A stretch of DNA of 9,879 nucleotides from JAWOGN01 sp046496815. GTDB lineage: Bacteria; Desulfobacterota; DSM-4660; Desulfatiglandales; Desulfatiglandaceae. Below the pieces are notes generated by a model, which worked only from the letters and a program-made list of their open reading frames with translations, was not told where the DNA came from and did not search any database. Numbering within the stretch: position 1 is the stretch's first letter; every line of letters starts with the position of its first letter. The position numbers were made by a program, and so were the translations under genes. Location of the stretch: positions 1 to 9,879 of the forward strand of contig JAWOGN010000210.1 of NCBI GenBank assembly GCA_046496815.1, in the 5' to 3' direction. Below, piece by piece: positions 1-5,047 of the stretch.

Positions 1-47
1 CTTTAAGTTGAAAACTAACAAACATGGGGTGGGCTGTCAATATGATA

Positions 48-77
48 TTGACAGGGTTTTCACGATTTCTCTATAAT
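48..77 (+). promoter_or_regulatory. sigma70 promoter of the tRNA-Leu gene
   Basis: A perfect -35 hexamer TTGACA (48-53) and a perfect -10 hexamer TATAAT (72-77) are separated by 18 bp. Transcription would start near 84, about 11 nt before the mature tRNA 5' end. A full-consensus promoter is typical of a stable RNA gene. Confidence 0.9.
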
Positions 78-94
78 GCGAAACCGATGTGACC

Positions 95-182
95 GCCGGA
101 GTGGTGAAATTGGTAGACGCGCTGGACTCAAAATCCAGTGGACTTTTAGTCCGTGTCGGTTCGATTCCGACCTCCGGCACCA
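95..182 (+). tRNA. tRNA-Leu, anticodon CAA
   Basis: This is a complete class II tRNA of 88 nt with encoded CCA. The acceptor stem GCCGGAG (95-101) pairs perfectly with CTCCGGC (172-178), followed by discriminator A179 and CCA (180-182). The anticodon stem CTGGA/TCCAG (122-126/134-138) closes a 7-nt loop with anticodon CAA at 129-131, so it reads the leucine codon UUG. A long variable arm containing GGACTTTTAGTCC supports Leu over a class I tRNA, and the T-loop TTCGATT is intact. It has its own strong promoter and terminator and appears to be a single-gene transcription unit. Confidence 0.97.
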
Positions 183-192
183 GTAAAATCAG

Positions 193-220
193 GGGTCTTG
201 AGCTTTCGAGACCCTTTTTT
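193..220 (+). terminator. intrinsic terminator of the tRNA-Leu gene
   Basis: A 9-bp stem GGGTCTTGA/TCGAGACCC (193-201/206-214, one U-G wobble) with a 4-nt loop is followed directly by six T (215-220). It lies 10 nt after the tRNA CCA end. Confidence 0.92.
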
Positions 221-334
221 ATTTTCCTGCAGATTCGTCGTTTTTTAGCGCGTCCACGGCAGAAATTTGCCAGAAATTTTTGACGCCTTCCGGGGATAGG
301 GTGAGCTCCCCGAAAGGCGGTTTCCCTGGACCGT

Positions 335-445
335 TTACATCATGAACGTTCTTGACCGTCTCATTCCGTCTTGTGGACTGCGGTTGAAGATGCTTTGCAG
401 CTGCTGATTTGTGATAACAGCTCCGACTTCCAGGCCATGTTTCAA
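335..445 (-). pseudogene. N-terminal remnant of an SRA/HNH-type restriction endonuclease
   Basis: A short reading frame starts at TTG 445 and ends at TAA 335, encoding about 36 residues. It contains GLEVGAVITNQQLQSIF followed by SPQDGMRRSR. From memory, this matches the opening of predicted restriction endonucleases with an SRA/YDG-like domain and a C-terminal HNH nuclease, which typically begin with a T-N-xx-L-xx-IF-x-CSPQGGMRRS pattern. The homology stops at the second R-S-R and a stop follows three residues later, so over 200 expected residues, including any HNH motif, are missing. The TTG overlaps the TGA stop of the NUDIX gene (TTGA), and an AAGGAGG lies about 14 nt upstream inside that gene, so the pair was probably translationally coupled. 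I see no recognisable protein between this remnant and the tRNA terminator. Confidence 0.55.
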
Positions 446-858
446 AGCTGAATGTCACCCCTCCTTAGCTTGTCCACAAAAGGTAAATCCGCTGGTGCAA
501 AATCATATTCGCTCAGCTGGTCCGCCGAAACCCACCTGAAATCATCATGGTCTTTTAAGGAGATATTTCCGTCCTCCCAAAATGTCCGATAGGCCAGAAG
601 CTCGATTAAGCCGTGTTCGTAATGGTAAGTGCTGGATCCAATGTACTGACCCACGGTAACCTCAATATTAAACTCTTCCTTCAGCTCTCTCTTCAAACAT
701 TCTTCGGGGGTCTCATTCTCTTCGATCTTACCTCCGGCAAACTCCCATTTGTCGGCCAATCTGTCGTCAGCGCGTCTTTTGGCAATGAGTATTCTCCCAT
801 CCTTTGCAAGAATTGCTGCTGTGACTCTTATGATTTCAGGGCGCTTGCTTTCTCGCAT
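442..858 (-). CDS. MutT-like NUDIX hydrolase
   Basis: This 138-residue protein is a small NUDIX pyrophosphohydrolase of the MutT type. The family hydrolyses nucleoside diphosphates linked to another moiety; MutT-like members remove oxidised or non-canonical (d)NTPs in the cytoplasm. The Nudix box is clear at about residues 43-65: the pattern G-x5-E-x7-R-E-L-x-E-E is complete, so the Mg-binding glutamates are present. One departure is that the final conserved Gly of the box is Asn (EEFNI), which is probably tolerated. The region before it (AKRRADDRLADKWEFAGGK) closely resembles E. coli MutT, and 138 aa is a normal length. The ATG at 858 has GAAGG 9 nt upstream. It lies 4 nt after the stop of a decayed upstream frame and overlaps the endonuclease remnant downstream, so it is the sole intact gene of a former operon. 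The exact substrate cannot be read from sequence. Confidence 0.9.
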   Translation of the reverse strand: MRESKRPEIIRVTAAILAKDGRILIAKRRADDRLADKWEFAGGKIEENETPEECLKRELKEEFNIEVTVGQYIGSSTYHYEHGLIELLAYRTFWEDGNISLKDHDDFRWVSADQLSEYDFAPADLPFVDKLRRGDIQL

Positions 859-862
859 TGCG

Positions 863-1135
863 TCAGACCTTCACGTATTCCTTTGAGAGGGCTGTGGTGA
901 CGTCCACGAAATAATAACGTGGCACTTTCCATTTCTCTTTGATTTTTTTTATGCCCCAACAAGCCCGAAAAATGCTCCAAGTGCCTTACACCATACCATG
1001 GTGAGATGGATATAGGTAGAATTTCTGCAGTGCGGCGGCCCTTGAGGACAAGAACCAGCCCAAGCCTAATAACAGGGGGCAAAAGGATACGACCACTCTC
1101 GGCCCCATCCTGTCTTTCAGCCGGCCTATCCGCAT
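863..1135 (-). pseudogene. degraded MFS transporter fragment
   Basis: From 1135 the frame reads MRIGRLKDRMGPRVVVSF then a hydrophobic stretch (CPLLLGLGWFL), ending at TAA 986-988. GRLKDRMGPR is a good match to major-facilitator motif A, the loop between TM2 and TM3, followed by a TM3-like helix as in oxalate/formate-type MFS permeases. After the stop the same frame continues for about 40 codons (including KEKWKVPRYYFVDVTTALS) to TGA 863-865, 4 nt before the NUDIX start. Another frame there reads GAFFGLVGA, also transporter-like, suggesting frameshifts. A working MFS protein has about 400 residues and 12 helices, so this is a relic with large deletions. The MFS assignment is fairly good; the origin of the C-terminal 40 codons is unknown. 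Confidence 0.45.
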
Positions 1136-1212
1136 GGCAAGGACGCCGCAGCCCCCTCGTTTATGACTTCGAGGATTTCATGAAAATCTGAATCGCGACA
1201 GGGTCTCATCAT
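1126..1212 (-). pseudogene. truncated GNAT-like N-acetyltransferase, N-terminus only
   Basis: A very strong ribosome-binding site (AGGAGGAGG, 1221-1229) lies 8 nt before ATG 1212. The frame encodes MMRPCRDSDFHEILEVIN and then EGAAAS before leaving homology and stopping at TAG 1126. The pattern M-I-R-P-C-x-D-x-D-F-x-x-I-x-x-I-N-D-x-A-x-A is the usual start of a GNAT acetyltransferase subfamily that continues with a GVIPxDRW segment; none of that segment, nor an acetyl-CoA-binding R/Q-x-x-G-x-G/A loop, follows. The frame runs into the MFS-like fragment in a different phase, as expected of a deletion joining two genes. The intact RBS and clean N-terminus suggest a relatively recent event. Confidence 0.5.
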
Positions 1213-1440
1213 GTACGTCGCCTCCTCCTAACATAGGCTAAAATTATTTTTTGCTTGTTTACGGCTCTCTTTGTGTGTATAAGAACTGCAAGAAAAAAAA
1301 TTGCGATACACCCATCCGGGACAGCGAATCGCGTCGGAAGGGGAGAATGGTTTCTACCAACCTCAAATGACCCGCGAATCGGCTTGGCGGAAAAATTTTT
1401 CAACACCGAAATAAAAAGGGACGTAAAGCGGTCCAATAAA

Positions 1441-1703
1441 TCATTTTCGTAACCGTTCACGGGTTCAAAGGTTCAGGGGTTCAAGGTTCAATTTTCGTCC
1501 ACGGAGTGCATTTGGGTTACGTATTTATGAGAAAACCGTCAGCTTTGTCAGGCCTCATCCAAAATTTGGAACTAAATTGGCAATTACTTGGGAAAATGAG
1601 GATTTTTAACGACGATTTCGGGTCCTCAATCCCTTCTTTGTCCTTAACCCTGAATCCCGATTTCATCGGGAAACCCTGAACCTGTGAACGCTTACTCATT
1701 TTC
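1441..1703. mobile_element. MITE-like element with 8-bp target duplication, IS66-like ends
   Basis: An element of 247 bp (1449-1695) is bounded by imperfect terminal inverted repeats. The left end is GTAACCGTTCACGGGTTCA (1449-1467); the right end read inward on the opposite strand is GTAAGCGTTCACAGGTTCA (1677-1695). They match at 17 of 19 positions. It is flanked exactly by the direct repeat TCATTTTC (1441-1448 and 1696-1703), an 8-bp target duplication. Ends beginning 5'-GTAA together with 8-bp duplications are the hallmark I recall for IS66-family elements. The interior has no transposase and no convincing reading frame, so mobility would need a transposase in trans. Inside are a GTTCA array (1455-1490) and a perfect hairpin TCCCGAT/ATCGGGA (1655-1671). 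Confidence 0.8.
1455..1490 (+). repeat. subterminal array of GTTCA repeats
   Basis: GTTCA occurs five times at 1455, 1463, 1471, 1479 and 1486, a spacing of 8, 8, 8 and 7 nt, mostly within GGTTCA. The right end of the element carries two inverted copies (TGAAC at 1677 and 1685). Such subterminal arrays are plausible transposase-binding sites, but that is inference. Confidence 0.7.
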
Positions 1704-1719
1704 AAGAGAGAGTCGATCC

Positions 1720-2148
1720 ATGAAAAGTTGTTTTCAATCGCTCAGAAAACGTATTGTTGAGTATGTGACCCTTTTGGTTTTGTGCTTCTTCCCGGCAGCC
1801 TGCGCGGCCCCATTGATCGCGTTTGGCCTGGGCGCAGCCGGCGGCATTGCCTATTATAAATATCAGGAGGGACAGACAATTGTCGTTTACGAGGCGCCTT
1901 TTTCAAAAACGTGGGATGCGACTTTAGTCGCGCTTGATCAGATGCAGGTGCGAGTGGAGAGTTCATCTCATAGTATTAGTTCGGGTAAGATCACAGCCAA
2001 ACGGCCGGACAGCCAGTCGGTTTACATTTCCGTTACCTATCAATCCGCAGACAAAACAGAGGTCAAAATCGGGGTGGGCTCGGTCGGAGACAAGGAAGGT
2101 TCAGATGCCATCGCCAAAAAGATCAGGGAGATTCTTTTTGAGTCATAA
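1720..2148 (+). CDS. DUF3568-like lipoprotein
   Basis: This 142-residue protein resembles small envelope proteins of the DUF3568 type found in delta-proteobacteria; no biochemical function is established. The N-terminus has a basic region (KSCFQSLRKR), a hydrophobic stretch (VTLLVLCFF) and a lipobox-like FPAAC with the candidate lipidated Cys at residue 28. Pro at -3 is unusual, so lipidation is likely but not certain. Next comes a Gly/Ala-rich segment (AFGLGAAGGIAYYKYQEG), then a mixed alpha/beta domain with paired strands (SGKITAKRP, SVYISVTY, TEVKIGVGSVGD) and a C-terminal helix. I chose ATG 1720 because GAGAGAG (1706-1712) precedes it; the longer GTG frame from 1684 begins inside the mobile element. 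The element's target duplication ends 2 nt before this RBS, so the native promoter was probably displaced. Confidence 0.8.
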   Translation: MKSCFQSLRKRIVEYVTLLVLCFFPAACAAPLIAFGLGAAGGIAYYKYQEGQTIVVYEAPFSKTWDATLVALDQMQVRVESSSHSISSGKITAKRPDSQSVYISVTYQSADKTEVKIGVGSVGDKEGSDAIAKKIREILFES

Positions 2149-2186
2149 CCACATCCGGTGAGCGAGTTGTAAGGCGCTTTGGAAAG

Positions 2187-2218
2187 CCCAATTTCTGAGA
2201 AGAGAGGTTGGGTTTTTT
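2187..2218 (+). terminator. intrinsic terminator of the DUF3568-like lipoprotein gene
   Basis: A continuous 10-bp stem (2187-2196 with 2203-2212, including two U-G pairs; outer arms CCCAA/TTGGG) closes a 6-nt loop GAGAAG and is followed by six T (2213-2218). It lies 39 nt after the stop codon. Confidence 0.85.
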
Positions 2219-2597
2219 GACAGGTATATAAATTATGAGCCCTCGATATCCTTAGGGGGAGCTTTCCTCATCGACTTGACGCTGCCATATTCAAGTCATA
2301 TCCTGCATTCCGCGTGCTCGACATGATTCTGGATTTAAGTTTTCAGGCCCATCCGGTCTATAGGTGTCTGTCGATACGACCCATCTGATCGCGAGCTTGA
2401 AATGAAGATTCATCGCGATTTCATATTGTTTTGGAATGCTCTGACATCTCGAAATCCCCCCGTTCCGAATCAAGAGACAGTCGACTGGATATTTGATCCG
2501 TTTTAAAGGATTCGGTTGCCGGACCCGTCGGTGTTTTTTTTTCACTTACATGCAGTTCAACCGAGGTGCTATCCTCAGACTCGCTTCGGAATCTCTA
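2219..2597. other. gene-poor spacer, no supported gene
   Basis: I find no gene with both a ribosome-binding site and recognisable homology here. A 34-codon plus-strand frame (2402-2506, containing FWNALTSRNPPVPNQETVDW) has protein-like composition but no Shine-Dalgarno sequence, so it may be a gene relic. It is followed by a weak hairpin (GCCG/CGGT, about 2518-2532) and a run of nine T (2534-2542) that could act as a weak terminator. A longer minus-strand open frame (2291-2545) looks like chance. Confidence 0.4.
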
Positions 2598-2629
2598 TTG
2601 ACAGCGAAGATTTTTTGTTGAAATGATAC
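2598..2629 (+). promoter_or_regulatory. possible promoter of the receiver-domain gene
   Basis: A perfect TTGACA (2598-2603) lies about 95 nt before the receiver gene. No good -10 box stands at the ideal distance: AATGAT (2622-2627, 18-bp spacer) or TGATAC (2624-2629, 20-bp spacer) are the best candidates. The assignment rests mainly on the -35 match. Confidence 0.4.
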
Positions 2630-2698
2630 AAAAACAGGTTTTCCAAAAGAAGGACGTTTTGCGGAAATCTATTTTGCCGAAGTTTTTGTGGGGATATC

Positions 2699-3061
2699 AT
2701 GGCCTATATTCTGGTCATTGACGATCAAGAGACTTTTCTTGATTTTCTAGCCCGGACTCTCAAAATCATGGGGTATCGAGTGAAAACCGCTCGGGGCGGT
2801 AAAGAGGCAATTGAAATCCTGAAGGTCAGTGAGGACTTTGATCTGGTTATTACAGACATTTTTATGTCTGATAAGGACGGTATCGCAGTTGCAAAACACA
2901 TTAGAAGCTCCCGAAAGGCGGATACGCCCATAGTGGGGATTACCGGCGATTCCGATATGGCCAATCACACCCTATTCAACGCAATACTGATTAAGCCATT
3001 CAAAGTGCAGGCACTGAATGCCGTCATTCAATCGCTCCTGGAAAACCCTTCAAGAATGTAG
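2699..3061 (+). CDS. single-domain CheY-like response regulator
   Basis: This 120-residue protein is a stand-alone receiver (REC) domain with no output domain. All key residues are present: the acidic pair D8-D9 after strand 1 (YILVIDD), the phosphoacceptor D53 (VITDIFM), the switch Thr T82 (VGITGD) and K99-P100 (ILIKPF). The length is normal for a bare REC domain. Such proteins are phosphorylated by a histidine kinase and act by protein-protein contact (CheY or Spo0F style) or as phosphorelay intermediates. ATG 2699 has GGGG about 5 nt upstream. No kinase, chemotaxis or motility gene lies in the window, so the partner is unknown. The neighbours on both sides are long spacers, so it is probably monocistronic. 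Confidence 0.93.
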   Translation: MAYILVIDDQETFLDFLARTLKIMGYRVKTARGGKEAIEILKVSEDFDLVITDIFMSDKDGIAVAKHIRSSRKADTPIVGITGDSDMANHTLFNAILIKPFKVQALNAVIQSLLENPSRM

Positions 3062-3464
3062 CATCGTAACTCGTCAATGTCGTTTTTTCGGATTCTAACC
3101 GCCTGAATTCAATTTCACAAACGCAGTGAATCCCTGGTAAGAACCAGAAACCGTCTTTACAAAATTCGCTCGTATTCTCTAAAAAAGCGCAGGACACCCG
3201 GCAAATCCTGCTTTTCATATCTCTCGTTTTGAAGGACAGGGCCACAGGCTCCATTTTCAGGCATTGGCTCTTTCAAGTTTTTCTGATATTGCGTCAGAGA
3301 AAAATCTTTTGTATTCTCCGACTGCGCCTGTTCCATTTTCCATGTGGAGACCACTCCGCTGCCTCGCTGATTCACAGAAGGCCGTTATCTCGCTTTTTTT
3401 GTGTGTGAGGCCTATGTTCGGCGCCTTGGGGCACTCAGGACGGCTCGAGATAGCGGACGTTTAG
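3062..3464. other. gene-poor spacer after the receiver gene
   Basis: Apart from the doubtful minus-strand frame listed separately, this 400-bp stretch shows no recognisable gene, RNA or repeat. No hairpin followed by a T-run lies just after the receiver stop codon. The stretch leads directly into a lipoprotein pseudogene, so it may itself be decayed coding sequence. Confidence 0.4.
3157..3375 (-). CDS. doubtful small hypothetical protein or relic
   Basis: An open frame of 72 codons has hydrophilic, protein-like composition towards its C-terminus (FSLTQYQKNLKEPMPENG and LPGVLRFFREYERIL). I do not recognise a family. There is no Shine-Dalgarno sequence before ATG 3375 or the internal ATG at 3336, no membrane segment and no supporting neighbour. 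It could be the tail of a decayed gene or a chance frame. Confidence 0.22.
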   Translation of the reverse strand: MNQRGSGVVSTWKMEQAQSENTKDFSLTQYQKNLKEPMPENGACGPVLQNERYEKQDLPGVLRFFREYERIL

Positions 3465-3689
3465 AAGCGCAACACCCGATGGGCACTGGTTTTGTTTTTG
3501 TCGCTCACTTTTGTCCTGAGCGGGTGCATAGGTGTCAAGGCTATATAGCGGCAAATCGAAGGGTGCAATAAATGAAAAGCTTGGGATATCCAACAGCGTG
3601 AAGAAGCTTGGGCGAAAACGGAAAAGGAAATGACAGGATCGGAACCGGGGATTGAAGTGGTCGGAAAAAAAGATGCATGGGCCGGCTGA
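3465..3689 (+). pseudogene. decayed small lipoprotein gene with in-frame stops
   Basis: In one continuous frame the sequence reads KRNTRWALVLFLSLTFVLSGC then IGVKAI, a textbook lipoprotein signal peptide with lipobox LSGC. It continues through TAG (3546-3548), a short stretch, and TGA (3573-3575) into hydrophilic sequence (KAWDIQQREEAWAKTEKEM, then GIEVVGKKDAWAG) ending at TGA 3687. No start codon precedes the Lys-Arg: the preceding codon is TAG (3462-3464), where ATG would be expected. The lost start plus two internal stops in an otherwise coherent frame indicate a pseudogene. An orphan AAGGAGG (3706-3712) just downstream, without a start codon after it, may mark a second lost gene. Confidence 0.6.
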
Positions 3690-3792
3690 AAAGCCACGCA
3701 GGAAAAAGGAGGACTCTTAAAGGTCTGAATTTAATCCGGTCAAATTGTAGAACCCCTGTAACGGGAGGAATTGTGAGAATTGAAAGGAGAGA

Positions 3793-4371
3793 ATGATGTA
3801 TTATTGTCCGAACTCTGGTAGGGAGAAAATTAAAAAGCGAGCTGATAACGATCTGTCCTATACCCGGAAAACGGAGGCGGACCTCCGCGGCATTAAGACT
3901 TCACCCGGGTTCAAGTCCCAGGGTCGAGTTTGCGTGTTTCGGCGTTGGAGGCCGTTTTTTCTTTTCACGGTGCTACTTTTTCTATTCGGATGTGGTAATA
4001 GCGATTATGCAAGAGATCTAGAGACCATCAAGGCAAGACTTGACATGATTGAAGAGAGACTTATCCAACTTGAAAAGACAGGGCAGAGAATATCCCCGCT
4101 CGAATTCCAGCTCAATGGACTTCAAGAATCCGTGATGGAATTGAGTAGAATGGTCGCTCCAGAGCCTGACGCATCCGCATCCGCTGAGAAACCGTCGAGT
4201 CCACAGGATAAGGTCCGCTATCATGAAGTCCGCCAGGGAGATACGCTCTACGGGATTGCCCAAGAATATGGCTTATCGGTGCCGGAGTTGATGAAGCTCA
4301 ACAACCTAACCAAGACACAGGCGATCTATCCGGGACAGAAACTTTTGGTTACGCCGGGCAACGCCGAGTAA
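3793..4371 (+). CDS. LysM-domain coiled-coil lipoprotein
   Basis: This probable outer-membrane or periplasmic lipoprotein would bind peptidoglycan through a C-terminal LysM domain. Residue order (192 aa from ATG 3793): an unusual polar N-terminal extension (1-48), signal anchor RRWRPFFLFTVLLFLFGC with lipobox LFGC and candidate lipidated Cys 67, a coiled coil (about 71-118), a Ser/Pro/Ala linker (121-138), and LysM (about 143-188: YHEVRQGDTLYGIAQEYG, then LMKLNNL and IYPGQKLLV). ATG 3793 has a strong AAGGAGAGA. The signal peptide fits better with GTG 3934, which gives MFRRWRPFFLF and a 20-residue leader but only a weak AGGG 10 nt upstream. Either the protein has an atypically long leader or the upstream ATG opens a leader frame. 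No catalytic domain is present, so a structural or adaptor role is likely. Confidence 0.85.
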   Translation: MMYYCPNSGREKIKKRADNDLSYTRKTEADLRGIKTSPGFKSQGRVCVFRRWRPFFLFTVLLFLFGCGNSDYARDLETIKARLDMIEERLIQLEKTGQRISPLEFQLNGLQESVMELSRMVAPEPDASASAEKPSSPQDKVRYHEVRQGDTLYGIAQEYGLSVPELMKLNNLTKTQAIYPGQKLLVTPGNAE

Positions 4372-4511
4372 AGACACAGTCGGATTGTAAAAAACTCCTT
4401 TGCTCTTGCAAGCTTGTGCCGAACATTGAATGTTTCATCTTGAAATTACCACGATAGTGAAAGAATTTTCGAAATTAGGCAAGCTTACCAAACTCGAAAT
4501 CGGAGGATGAG

Positions 4512-4745
4512 GTGGAAGGAGAAACAACGCTCAAGTGGTTTGGACATGTCGCGATAGACAGAGGTTTTGTCACACTGGAAGAACTTGTTAATGCGCTGAA
4601 TATCCAGGCAATGGATAAGATTGAGAAGAAAAAGCATAGACGAATCGGTGAGATACTGCTTCAGCAAGGGCTTATGACCTCGTCTCAAATTGGTGAAGTA
4701 CTTGCTTTCCTGGAAAAAAATTATACTGAAGGTTATTCTCAGTAG
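4512..4745 (+). CDS. stand-alone GspE-N/MshEN-like small protein
   Basis: This 77-residue protein starts at GTG 4512 with GGAGG 5 nt upstream. It holds two copies of the helical motif seen in N-terminal domains of type II secretion/type IV pilus ATPases (GspE-N, MshEN): FGHVAIDRGFVTLEELVNAL (residues 10-29) and RIGEILLQQGLMTSSQIGEV (44-63). The pattern is h-G-x-h-h-h-x-x-G-h-h-T-x-x-x-h-x-x-h-L. In MshE the related domain binds cyclic di-GMP; in GspE it contacts other secretion subunits. Here no ATPase follows and no secretion or pilus gene is nearby, so it is probably a small regulatory or adaptor domain. The motif assignment is good; the function is open. Confidence 0.72.
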   Translation: MEGETTLKWFGHVAIDRGFVTLEELVNALNIQAMDKIEKKKHRRIGEILLQQGLMTSSQIGEVLAFLEKNYTEGYSQ

Positions 4746-4757
4746 CTCCGGCATTTC

Positions 4758-4789
4758 TGAGCGTCCGCGTCGCGGAAGAGCGGCGCTCA
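4758..4789 (+). repeat. GC-rich hairpin after the GspE-N-like gene
   Basis: TGAGCG-t-CCGC (4758-4768) pairs with GCGG-CGCTCA (4780-4789), giving 10 bp with one bulged T and an 11-nt loop. It begins 13 nt after the stop codon. No T-run follows, so it is not a classical intrinsic terminator, but it could stabilise the mRNA 3' end. Confidence 0.6.
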
Positions 4790-4820
4790 AATCGTTTCCC
4801 CCCTATCACGTGGACGGTGC

Positions 4821-4859
4821 GCAAGAATGAGACGCCTTTCTGTCTCATGTAAAACTTGC
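4821..4859 (+). repeat. interrupted inverted repeat (hairpin)
   Basis: ATGAGAC (4827-4833) and GTCTCAT (4842-4848) form a perfect 7-bp stem with an 8-nt loop. An outer GCAAG/CTTGC pair (4821-4825/4855-4859) extends it across an asymmetric internal loop. It lies in a spacer with no supported gene. Confidence 0.55.
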
Positions 4860-4898
4860 ATCCCGCCGACAACGCCCGCAACCCTTCTGTAGTCATCG

Positions 4899-4919
4899 AA
4901 TTTCGCACTTTACGAAATT
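4899..4919 (+). repeat. perfect inverted repeat upstream of the zinc-ribbon/SH3 gene
   Basis: AATTTCG (4899-4905) and CGAAATT (4913-4919) form a perfect 7-bp inverted repeat around a 7-nt centre. Its right arm overlaps TTGCAA (4918-4923), a possible -35 box with GAATAA (4941-4946) 17 bp downstream. This geometry would suit an operator, but no regulator gene is linked. Confidence 0.45.
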
Positions 4920-5047
4920 GCAAGACCGAGATTTAGAACCGAATAAAAGATATTTGATTCAAGTAGATGCTGTTTTCTGCCGATATGAATATTACCTCCA
5001 CTTTTACGGAAAGATGGCATTTATGCAGAATTAACGGGGTCAATCTC

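Noticed and set aside
219..458. Minus-strand open frame of 79 codons downstream of the NUDIX gene
   Set aside because: The recognisable endonuclease-like peptide lies in another frame over the same bases, and the C-terminal part of this frame matches nothing I know.
2402..2506. 34-codon plus-strand frame with protein-like composition
   Set aside because: It has no ribosome-binding site, no homology I recognise and only a weak terminator-like element after it, so it is described with the spacer instead.
3906..3922. GGGTTCAAGTCCC, which resembles a tRNA T-arm
   Set aside because: There is no matching acceptor stem, anticodon arm or CCA around it; the match is confined to the T-loop and lies in the LysM gene's N-terminal region.
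4408..4486. Two copies of GCAAGCTT 71 bp apart
   Set aside because: The unit is short and largely palindromic, with no extension of similarity; probably chance.
4746..4753. CTCCGGCA, matching the 3' end of the tRNA-Leu gene and possibly a decayed attachment site
   Set aside because: Eight matching bases are within chance expectation for 10 kb, and no integrase or prophage gene is present.
4672..4923. Minus-strand open frame of 83 codons opposite the GspE-N-like gene end and hairpin spacer
   Set aside because: It overlaps a better-supported gene, is Arg/Ser-rich as expected from antisense of GC-rich hairpins, and lacks an RBS.
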